Source: Omphiscola glabra
Taxonomy: Eukaryota > Mollusca > Gastropoda > Lymnaeidae
NCBI GenBank assembly: GCA_964017045.1
Contig: OZ024796.1
Location: 374,501 to 438,500 of the forward strand
Length of the DNA stretch: 64,000 bases
Direction: 5' to 3'
Made by a program: the position numbers and the translations under genes. The notes below the pieces were generated by a model that saw only the letters and a program-made list of their open reading frames with translations, made no database searches and was not told the DNA's origin. Shown here piece after piece: positions 56,601 through 64,000 of this stretch (the first letter of the stretch is position 1; each line of letters begins with the position of its first letter).

Positions 56601-57344
56601 AGGTCAACAGGTAAAACTCCATGATAGTAAATAATCAAAGCAGGGCCCGTTTCTGGTATGTGGTGGAGACCTTCAACTTCATAGCCTGGTTAAAAATAAA
56701 GAGCAATAAAAATTAAATAGGATTTATAAAATGTGTCTCCCCTTTTATTTAAAATAAAACATTTTCCATTTAAAAAAGAAATTAAAAAATATAAAGCTAG
56801 CATCGCACGCACACTAACAAAAAAAAAAAAAAAACTTAGATATTAGAAGTTTTCTTTCTTCTCTACAATAATAAAACCTTTTTTAACAATATTTACATTT
56901 TTATTTATAAAAAAAAAAATACTTGGAACTGTGAGTAATCCGGGGATATCCATATATTACGTATTGATATGCAAAAATAGTGACATTTTCATACCCCGTT
57001 CACCCCCCCCCCCCTTTTCGCCTGTTGCACTCAAACATTTGTTGGACCCGTTTAAAGAATCAATGATGAAGTTGTATTTTACCATGCCATATTCTTGCCT
57101 GAGCCCACCAGAAGACACCTAGTGTTTTTCTTGCACCATCCCAAAAGTCATGATCATATGCTGCTTTCAATTTCATTCGCTGTTTGTAAATGAACAGAGC
57201 AAGCGATGTAAGATAAAGAAAGAGCACAATAAAGGCAGGGAACAAAAAGGTAATAAGTATGGGGTACAATACCCAGAGAACCCAAGATATGTAGTCAATA
57301 TCGAAGCTGTTAACATAAACAACAAATCCTGATATGATGTCCAT
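53552..57344 (-). CDS. TMEM68: TMEM68-like ER glycerolipid acyltransferase, complete, 8 exons
   Basis: This entry spans all eight coding exons (listed separately), totalling 924 bp and 307 residues; vertebrate TMEM68 is about 320. All junctions are GT-AG and phase-consistent. The N-terminus has two adjacent hydrophobic segments (residues about 19-52), then YDHDFWDGARKTLGVFW, the acyltransferase block YYHGVLPVD (H109, D115), IAPGGVREG (about 174-182) and PIIPMFTKNIREAFR, all recognisable TMEM68 blocks in order. From family knowledge, TMEM68 is an ER membrane protein of the plsC/DGAT2-related acyltransferase group that makes triacylglycerol from monoacyl- and diacylglycerol; the HG...D block is catalytic. 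The ATG at 57,342-57,344 is the first methionine before the membrane segments. The gene is antisense to, and well separated from, the receptor kinase. No frameshift or missing key residue is seen. Confidence 0.93.
53870..54010. repeat. 23-bp repeat in TMEM68-like intron 7
   Basis: TTCACTTAAAGGATACATGA then CC, about 6 copies. Confidence 0.85.
54124..54187 (-). CDS. TMEM68: TMEM68-like exon 7
   Basis: Acceptor TTCTTCAG, donor GAAAGG|GTGAGT, 64 bp, phase 2 to 0. It encodes TIFGEPILPNPNLTAEELAE and R, matching the conserved GDPI ... TAEELAE block of the family. Confidence 0.92.
54345..54530. repeat. 30-bp repeat in TMEM68-like intron 6
   Basis: TTAAAACACTTATATCATGG then CCATCTGATG, 6 copies; it does not include a splice site of this gene. 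Confidence 0.9.
54591..54666 (-). CDS. TMEM68: TMEM68-like exon 6
   Basis: Acceptor ATTTCAG, donor AAATTGAA|GTAGGA, 76 bp, phase 1 to 2. It encodes AWLRGFYEKTRIPCVPVYG and FFPVKLK. Reading on without splicing meets TAG at once, so the junction is required. Confidence 0.9.
54950..55013 (-). CDS. TMEM68: TMEM68-like exon 5
   Basis: Acceptor AATTTCAG, donor GCAAGAG|GTTTGA, 64 bp, phase 0 to 1. It encodes PIIPMFTKNIREAFRTPYW and AR. Confidence 0.92.
55160..55315. repeat. 39-bp repeat in TMEM68-like intron 4
   Basis: GAATTTACAGCAATGCTACA then GGCTGTTTCTAAGTTTA, 4 copies. Confidence 0.88.
55462..55556 (-). CDS. TMEM68: TMEM68-like exon 4: GGVRE block
   Basis: Acceptor ATTCCAAG, donor AACGTG|GTAATT, 95 bp, phase 1 to 0. 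It encodes GVREGLFSDENYKLLWNK and RCGFAKVALQANV. Confidence 0.92.
55771..55869 (-). CDS. TMEM68: TMEM68-like exon 3
   Basis: Acceptor TATTTTAG, donor GCACCAG|GTGGGT, 99 bp, phase 1 to 1. It encodes WQTMMEVFNVAPGTVSSC and VDVLTSGHLLSIAPG; the last residues pair with GVRE of the next exon. Confidence 0.92.
56518..56685 (-). CDS. TMEM68: TMEM68-like exon 2: catalytic HG...D block
   Basis: Acceptor TAACCAG, donor ATGCCAG|GTTTGA, 168 bp, phase 1 to 1. It encodes YEVEGLHHIPETGPALII, YYHGVLPVDLYYVL and VGDKFLFYMPG. The invariant histidine and aspartate are present. Confidence 0.93.
57083..57344 (-). CDS. TMEM68: TMEM68-like exon 1: start and membrane segments
   Basis: ATG at 57,344, donor TGGCATG|GTAAAA at 57,082, 262 bp, phase 0 to 1. 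It encodes MDIISGFVVYVNSFDIDY, two contiguous hydrophobic stretches, then AAYDHDFWDGARKTLG and ARIWHG. Confidence 0.93.
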
Positions 57345-57487
57345 TTTTTTTACATGAGCTCAGCCAGCAGCAGGCTGACTCATTTTTCTGAAATTAGTTC
57401 ATGCTGGTTTGTTAGCTCAATAATTGAAGAAGATATCCACTGGGTACACTTTTATGATCATGAAGAATATTGATGAACTTGGGTAAA
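57345..57487 (-). other. Probable 5' UTR segment of the TMEM68-like gene
   Basis: On the minus strand CATTTCAG at 57,488-57,495 is a plausible acceptor for an exon running into the ATG at 57,344. An upstream non-coding exon would then lie further right, but none can be named. Confidence 0.35.
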
Positions 57488-57489
57488 CT

Positions 57490-59228
57490 GAAATGAAAAG
57501 TTTATATAACAAAATTAATAAAAATTGTATTTAAAATAACAGTTGGAAAGACAAAATTTATGGTTATAACTTAAAATTTTTAGTGGTTCACATTATTTAA
57601 ATAAATAGTAAACAATATATTTTTGGGCTTAAAAACGACAGGACAGCAAAGATATTGTATTTATTTATTCAGCTTCATAATGTAGGGTTCAAAATTTTGA
57701 AAATTTAAATTTTGTAACATAAAATTAAATTATTTAATAGCATTATAGCCTTATAGCCTAGTAAAATTTAAATTGATCAGTGATTCAAGAATATATCCAA
57801 AATAAATTACCAAATGTGGAATTTCTCAAATTTAACATAAAAAATTGCTGGAAATGTTATTTGTGTGACCCTGATACTCAGTAAGAAAAGGAAATTAAAT
57901 TGTTTTTAGGTAATACTTAAGTTATGATTATTTAAATCAGCCCATATTCAATAATTTAATTTGATATTAATATTGTTTTAGAGCTTTTTTCCCTAGTTTT
58001 TTTTATCAAGTATAGCTTTTAAAACTCTAACAAATGGAAAATACCTGAACCTTACAATCAACATTGAATCAAAGTAATATCACTTAGTGTTTGTCATTTT
58101 TTTATCTTGTATCAGGCTTTCCCGAGTTCTTATAAACTGGCAGTTGAATTATAAAATTTTAATATTGTATACATTATGTGTTTTTATTGGTTTCTGAGGA
58201 CTAGGCCTAGAATTATAAAATTGGCTACTACAGTTTCAGTTGAACACGTAACACAGGCAACACAGGTAAGGATAAAACTAAAAGACTGACACAAATAAAT
58301 TATTTTTCATTTGTGATCAAATTGATTGAGTTTGAGTTCTTTCAAATTTATATTTCCATTTTTAGGTCAATATTCTCATTATATTAAATTAATGCCAAGA
58401 CATAATAAAAAAAATAATAAAAAAACAAGTCACTCAAGCAAGTGTCCTTGTTTTAAGTTTTAGGGATTTTAGCATTTGAATTTGCCTACCCACTTGGCTT
58501 TGACTTATACTAAAATAAAGATTAATAATACTTATTAGTAAGTTATTAGTTTTACTCTTACGCCCACTTACGCTTAATTGGTTTTTCGTCCCACTTTTTC
58601 TGAAAACTCCTTGGTGGGTCTTTTCCATGAGAATTGAGAAACACTGAGTTGAATAATTAGAGGCTATAAATAATAAATTAAGAATCATTTTCTGTCATAA
58701 TTTATTTTGTGAAATAAAAATATTTATCATTAATTATTAACAATGTGGGTGATTTTATGCCTCGCTTAGCCTAATAAATCCTACAACAATATATCAGTAT
58801 CATAATTATAACACTACGGAAAATAAATTAAATCATGTAATGTAAACTTTTTCCAAAATAATTGGACCACTTCTTACATTCTTCATTATATAAATAATTA
58901 TACAGCCTATTCAAGAGCGATCACTCTCCCTAATAGCGAAAATAACTATCTGCTAGTATAACGTGACGAATAGCAGATTTTTTAAGTAGGTTTGACTGCG
59001 GTAATATTTGTTTATATTTTTTATGATCTAAAACAATTGCGTTTATGTAGTTTTCTGTTTCCTATTCTCTTCAGAACATATTAATTTTATTAGATTTAAT
59101 AAAAAATTTACTAATTTATTATTTAATGTATTAATTTTTTTTTATAGACTCGCAATAGTTTAAGTTTAAGACTTACTGTCATTTACTTCTGGTAATAATG
59201 GGTAGACTGCAATCAGGTTAGCACAATA
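57490..59228. other. Intergenic, no gene seen
   Basis: Very AT-rich. It would contain the promoter of the minus-strand TMEM68-like gene; no defined element is recognised. Confidence 0.4.
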
Positions 59229-59230
59229 GG

Positions 59231-59623
59231 AAATTAGTAAAACACAGTAAGGTTAAACCTGATAAAAGGAACGCAACAAAACAACGAACGTGTCGGCAGG
59301 AAGCCTTCATCAGCGAAAAAACAGAAAAACTAATAAAATTAAGAAATGTATCAAAAAATATAATGTAGCACATTTGCTCAGAAGTAGTGTCCAAGAAGAG
59401 GGCAGCAAAAGATTAGTGACCCACTAATCGGGTCACTAATCTTTTGCTGCCCTCTTGGCAGTCTTGGACACTACTTCTGAGCTAAGTGCTACATTATATT
59501 TTTTTATACATTTTTTAATTTTATTCGTTTTTCTGTTTGTTCGCTGATGAAGGCGCAGGAACACGTTTGTTGTTTTGTTGCGTTCCTTATATCAGGTTTA
59601 ACCTTACTGTGTTTTACTAATTT
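59231..59623. repeat. Long near-perfect palindrome (arms about 190 bp)
   Basis: The left edge AAATTAGTAAAACACAGTAA is mirrored by TTACTGTGTTTTACTAATTT. The centre is GATTAGTGACCC-ACTAATC-GGGTCACTAATC near 59,427. Each arm contains a CTGATGAAGGC tail related to 24,535-24,660, so this looks like two copies of one mobile tail joined head to head. Confidence 0.9.
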
Positions 59624-59624
59624 A

Positions 59625-60860
59625 CACTTACTTCTGGTTCTGGTAGGGTATTTTGCTGCATCCATGTACTAGCATATGTGCAACGGTTGGGGAAGCGATG
59701 CTGCCATCCTAACTTAATAACTTACCATATACAAAGGTTTCAAGGGTAGACGAAAACCTGAAAAAGGACAACGCAAAAAAGGATGTTTCGGTCAAAAGCC
59801 TTTGACAGCTAAGAAACACGGTCACGGGGAAAATTACTCTTTGTTTCTTTGTTGTTGGAGGTGTCTTTTTTACCTAAGCCTAAACGTTCGCCTTTTCTTC
59901 TTTTAAAAAAAAATATGTTTTACTTGTATTTTTTCATGTTTTCCTCTACCCTTTGTATATTTCTTATTGCTTCATCTTCTGCCTGTAAGCAGTCCTCCTC
60001 TAGTATGTAAGCCAAGCCCACACGCTACCAACATGTTGATGGCATGCGGAACCACTCCTTTTTATAAATTGAAAGTAACCTCCCATAAGTCTACTTTTAG
60101 TTTTGCTTTTTGTTACCTGAGTCTTTAGCAGAAAATACATCATTCGTTTTAACCAGCGCAGCTTTCACATGTAAGCTAACAATTCTAATATTATTTAAGT
60201 CAAACCAGAGTCATTCGTCTTTTTTTGAACTTAATTATAGCTAATCAATTTTGAAAGAGCTGGAGCCGAAAACTGTCTCCGAACTGTGCAAGTCCACCAA
60301 CTAAGCACCAAGCTTCGGCCATGGTGACCAATCAAGCCTTGGTTGAGTGAGAACATTGGTTACAAGGAAACATGACCACATACATTGAATTAACATTGTA
60401 CTTGCTCGAACAAGTTGTTGCTTTTTCTTTCCAAGACTGACATTTCTGTCTATATAATATATTATGAATATTAATATTGGGAATTTTAAGTGCGACTACA
60501 GACTACGTGTAATTTACTGGTACTATGACTGTAATCTCTGGTTAAAGTTTACTACTACTACTACTAATCATACAATGATAATAATAATAATTGATAAGTT
60601 AGGCTAACGTACGCGACTTAGGCCACCTAAATTTGGTAAGTGCAAAGAAGAGATGCCATGTTACATTACATGTTTTTTTCCCCATGGCCGCCTACTTGGT
60701 TGACATGACCAGTTAATTCTGTCACTAAACCTTACTAAATGTATCCTCAAACATAACCTGAACCCTAAATGTATCCCTAAACCTAACCTGGATCCTAATT
60801 CACAGCAACTTTAATAAACATGCAAAAGAGATCTCTTATTTGCATTGACCAAATTATTGG
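59625..60860. other. Intergenic, no gene seen
   Basis: Another diverged tail (CCTGAAAAAGGACAACGC ... TTTCGGTCAAAAGCC) lies at about 59,757-59,812, and a short CTAAATGTATCC repeat at 60,735-60,795. Confidence 0.45.
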
Positions 60861-60867
60861 GTACTCC

Positions 60868-61375
60868 TCAGAACGGCGGTCCCAAATTAAAAAATTTAAA
60901 TTAAAAAGTGTCCAGCTACTAGCCTAATAGCCGCCGATAAATGTTGACTTAAATGTATTCTTTTTTAAAAGATCAGGATCTTCATCAGGCTCTTTATCAT
61001 CATCGTCTCGTGAAATTAAAGAAAATAAAAAGGAGAAGAAAAAGAAATAAAAATGCAAGAGATAAACAAAAATTATATCGTTGAATAGCTGTTTTATTTT
61101 ATACGGTGTTCAGCAAGCCACACTAACCAAAGCATACCGTGCCTTCAACATTGTGTAATAAGTTTGCATAAATGTTTCCTGAAAAAACATTATTTGAAAT
61201 ATGAACTTGCGCTTGCTGTCTGCCAGCCGGGTATTGTTACTTAGTCTGCAAACAAAATTTGAAGTAAAAAATGATGTCACCCATTATTGGCGGCTATTAT
61301 GCCGGTAGCTGGACACTTTCTAACGAAAAGTATTCTATTTTTAATTTGGGACCGCCGTTCCGAGGAGTGCCGCCT
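60868..61375. mobile_element. DNA transposon / MITE with about 80-bp terminal inverted repeats
   Basis: Left end ACTCCTCAGAACGGCGGTCC ... AGTGTCCAGCTACTAGCC, TAATAGCCGCC; right end GGCGGCTATTATGCCGGTAG, CTGGACACTTTC ... GGACCGCCGTTCCGAGGAGT. The internal 350 bp is AT-rich without a transposase frame. The target duplication is not clear. Confidence 0.75.
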
Positions 61376-61712
61376 AATGTATATTGATGATATTTTTTGT
61401 CAGGCCATTATACTTAAACTTAAATGACTGAATAATTAAATTAACATTGTAAATATGTATTTTTTATATGCATGTTTTATTTTTATCCTCACACTGGGGG
61501 CCAAACACAGTATTTGTAACTTGTGACACATCTTTAAAAAAGGTTATACCGGTAATTGAAATATTGAAGTGTATATGTGTTTAATTAATTTAAATCCCTT
61601 CATGAAATAAATGGTAATAAAATCCATATATTTTTAATTAAATTGAATTAACGTATACAATGTACAGATAAATGCATTGGTTTGAATGACAACAGCATTC
61701 AATTAAAAAGCA

Positions 61713-61793
61713 ATGGATCTGAGCTTGAATGACTTGCCCTTGCGTCGTCTTTCTTTCTCACAAGCTTCACTGCATGAAGGTATCAAAAGACAG
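61713..61793 (+). CDS. Unidentified gene exon 1
   Basis: ATG at 61,713, donor AGACAG|GTTGGT, 81 bp, phase 0. It encodes MDLSLNDLPLRRLSFSQASL then HEGIKRQ. An upstream coding exon cannot be excluded. Confidence 0.55.
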
Positions 61794-62605
61794 GTTGGTT
61801 GTACACTGTATTCATGTTATTTTTATTATTTTTAGCAAAAGACAACCAAGAGCAAAAAGTCGAAGTCTTCTCTTTATGATGACATTAGCACTTACTTAAA
61901 TTATAATTATTATTTTTGTTTTTTTTATTGACAAACTTCTTCATTTATTTCAAAGTTTGTTTTCACCATCAATGTTTTCTTTTAAGATAAATAATAATAT
62001 TACTAAAATAATGATTTTTTTCAACAAATTTTTCAATTTTTCAATCTTTGAATAGATTATAGCTGACATTGCTTCAGAACTTTCAAACCTGTCAACTCCA
62101 TCTGAAAAAAAAGACCTAGTGAAGCTAGCAAATAATCTTGTTCCTTTCTTAAATGATCCAACATTTTCCTCGATTTGGGTTGAACTCTTTGATAGACTCT
62201 CAAGTTTTGCAGCTGATGAAGAGGTCATTTCAGTTTTTAACAGTGCTAACCAAAAACAAGCTGAGCTTTTTGAAGAAAAAAATAAAAGTAAGTGTAAGTG
62301 TAATGTATTGATAGATTCTTAATATGCTTATCTGTACTTTTAAACAATTAATGTCTAGTTAAGCAAAGTATTTGATATATTTTTACAAAAAAGTACAAAA
62401 TATTCAGAGAACATTTTGGCCTATAGTTTATTTAATTTAAACAAATATTGTTTCAGAAACAATCCCAGTTTCAGTTCTGCATCGTTTATGGCTGACCCAT
62501 CTGCCATGTTTGGAATTTACTGTTCTTACAATTATCAAGCATATCTCAACATCCAAGTACTGTTTTCCAGCCAGGATTAGGGATGTGCTGAAAAAAAGTT
62601 TTATT
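61713..62605 (+). CDS. Unidentified gene, first three exons, probably running off the window
   Basis: Three phase-compatible exons start at ATG 61,713. The 27-residue first exon (MDLSLNDLPLRRLSFSQASL...) is followed by a 77-residue helical, acidic exon and a hydrophobic-helical third exon. Codon use is regular and the junctions are good, so a real gene is likely, but I do not recognise the family. The leucine-rich amphipathic character suggests an alpha-helical (HEAT-like) scaffold; that is a guess. No stop is reached in the spliced reading, so it should continue beyond 62,605; no further exon was found before 64,000. A mobile GC-rich insertion follows 60 bp after the third exon. Confidence 0.6.
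62056..62287 (+). CDS. Unidentified gene exon 2
   Basis: Acceptor TTGAATAG after a T-rich tract, donor AATAAAA|GTAAGT, 232 bp, phase 0 to 1. It encodes IIADIASELSNLSTPSEKKD, LVKLANNLVPFLNDPTFSSI, WVELFDRLSSFAADEEVISV and FNSANQKQAELFEEKNK. The open frame with good splice sites is the firmest part of this gene. Confidence 0.7.
62457..62605 (+). CDS. Unidentified gene exon 3
   Basis: Acceptor TTGTTTCAG, donor TTTATT|GTGAGA, 149 bp, phase 1 to 0. It encodes TIPVSVLHRLWLTHLPCLEF, TVLTIIKHISTSKYCFPARI and RDVLKKSFI. Without splicing it would end at a TAG after AATATAATTAAC, so the 3' boundary is less certain. Confidence 0.6.
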
Positions 62606-62666
62606 GTGAGAAATATAATTAACTAGCTGATAGCTTTGCCCAGAATTACATTGACTTAAGTCTAAC

Positions 62667-63232
62667 GTCGCATAGGAGATGGCGTCGGTGGGCCGTCGAG
62701 TGCGAGCTCTTAATGCCCCCCCCCCCCGGCGCTCCCCCACACAAGCCAGCGCACTGAAGGTCTCCCCGACGCCAGCCAGTGCGGAAGGGCGCTGGGAACT
62801 CCCCCTATGGCTAGGGGAAGCCCGGTCGACCGATGACGCTGCGTTTAAAGCGTCCGCAGTCCACTCTCCAAGGGTCAGGACGGGTTTGCTTCCACTCCGG
62901 AGGGAAGGTGTTGCGTTACCACCGCCCTGGGAGTCTTTCGGTTGGGACGAGTAGTGGTGGGACAAAACAGTTGCCTAGGAGCGGCTTTCTCACGGCCGCA
63001 TAGCTAAAATCATCGGCATGGGTTTTGGGCGCCACCCAAGCCTCATATCCATCAAAGGCAACAAGTAATTATGTTTGTCGCTACTCCTGTTGCGTTGGGA
63101 GTCATGCCTTTGGCCGGGGTTTTTGGCTTTGGGTGAACAAGTCCGACCTACTAGTCCGCCACGCCACGAATAGGCAAACCCCATGTGGACGCCCCCAAGT
63201 CTCCTCGGGGGCACTGCCGCTTACGCAGCACA
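62667..63232. mobile_element. GC-rich insertion with 14-bp target duplication
   Basis: The 566-bp segment is bracketed by GACTTAAGTCTAAC at 62,653-62,666 and 63,233-63,246. It is strikingly GC-rich against AT-rich neighbours and includes a C-run at 62,717-62,729. A 91-codon open frame (62,679) has no recognisable domain. The duplication length suggests a non-LTR retroelement or SINE; the family is not recognised and no poly(A) is seen. It lies just after exon 3 of the unidentified gene. Confidence 0.7.
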
Positions 63233-63249
63233 GACTTAAGTCTAACATA

Positions 63250-64000
63250 ACAGCGCTGTCCATAATGTGTCATATAATTTATTACTGGAAGGGGGACCCT
63301 ATAAAATTTATTTAGATAAAGTACCTTTAAAAACTGTAAATTGGATGAACGGACTGGTCCATAAAGTGAAGGGACTGGTCAATATAGTGCAACAGCTATC
63401 ACTTAAATGTAGCAGTTAAACTTTACAAGATCTGTAAGTACCAAATTTGGTAGGTAATGTCTTTTTTATAATTAATAATTTGCCCTAGCCTAAAAAAAAA
63501 TAGACATAGTTACAATAACCTGCGCAAAAAGTATCTTGTTCTACCATTTCTACCATTTCTTTCAGGAACTGTAAAAATTTTAAACAAGGATTCAAAGTTA
63601 TTTCATAATCCCTTTCATAATCCTTACAAATAAATATCCAAGGCAACATTTTAAGTTTAAAATTGGTTTGGGGGCCCCAGAATTGAAAGTTATACTTATA
63701 ATTTCAGGTCCTTGTGGGCCAACCTGGTTATGGTTGCTGTTTTATCTGATAAATTTCAAGGGTGCTAGTGCAATCATTTTCAGGTTCTTCGAAAAATAGA
63801 ATGTCACAAAGAGTATTACATATTTCTTAAATAATACATTTTTTAAATAGGTGTAATGACTACATTGGTATGCCCTACACATTCCAGTCCAGTGGTGATT
63901 ATCTATACTATGAAAAATTTATTTTTTATTTTGTGAATTATTTATTTTTCTGGCTTTAACTTGAGCAGGGGCATTAACCCTGATATTTATACCCATATTT
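63250..64000. other. No exon identified
   Basis: AT-rich DNA, probably an intron of the unidentified plus-strand gene. TTTTAAATAG at about 63,843-63,852 is a possible acceptor, but the following frame (GTG TAA) closes in the expected phase. Confidence 0.4.

Noticed and set aside
62679..62954. A 91-residue proline/arginine-rich frame in the GC-rich insertion
   Set aside because: High GC content lengthens open frames by chance, and the reverse strand is open too. It belongs to a mobile insertion without a recognisable domain.

Overview
The window is eukaryotic, AT-rich, intron-rich and packed with tandem repeats. GT-AG introns, class-1 EGF exons, a receptor tyrosine kinase, SINE/LINE/Penelope remnants and foldback MITEs point to an animal, most likely a gastropod or other lophotrochozoan mollusc. 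The phylum is inference; the gene structures are read directly.

Layout. Bases 1-22,280 contain no exon I can support: they are a chain of minisatellites, dominated by a 7.8-kb array of a 21-bp unit (about 12,222-19,995), with scattered MITEs, a SINE and a Penelope-type fragment. Bases 22,285-44,428 (+) carry 16 exons of an EGF-repeat receptor tyrosine kinase. Seven exons encode EGF-like modules, one the transmembrane helix, and eight a complete kinase plus a C-terminal tail resembling vertebrate Tie receptors. The 5' end (signal peptide and any further ectodomain) is not found. After about 7-9 kb of 3' UTR and repeat-rich intergenic DNA, bases 53,552-57,344 (-) carry all eight coding exons of a 307-residue TMEM68-like acyltransferase. 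Bases 61,713-62,605 (+) carry the first three recognisable exons of an unidentified gene that probably continues past the window.

The most notable feature is that many minisatellites in the kinase gene sit on exon-intron junctions and copy the splice site itself. There are tandem arrays of 5' donors after exons 3, 4, 10, 11 and 12, and tandem arrays of 3' acceptors before exons 5, 10 and perhaps 9. After exons 3, 10 and 12 the unit is a multiple of 3 and the reading frame stays open from copy to copy. Use of a downstream donor would therefore insert 22, 13 or 14 residues per unit, and for exon 12 this falls inside the kinase activation loop. One array (22,700-22,985) looks like an inverted derivative of an EGF exon end plus its donor.

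The three genes show no evident functional link. The kinase would act at the cell surface and the TMEM68-like enzyme in ER lipid synthesis. Exon coordinates rest on splice consensus, phase continuity and protein similarity recalled from known families; no search was run.
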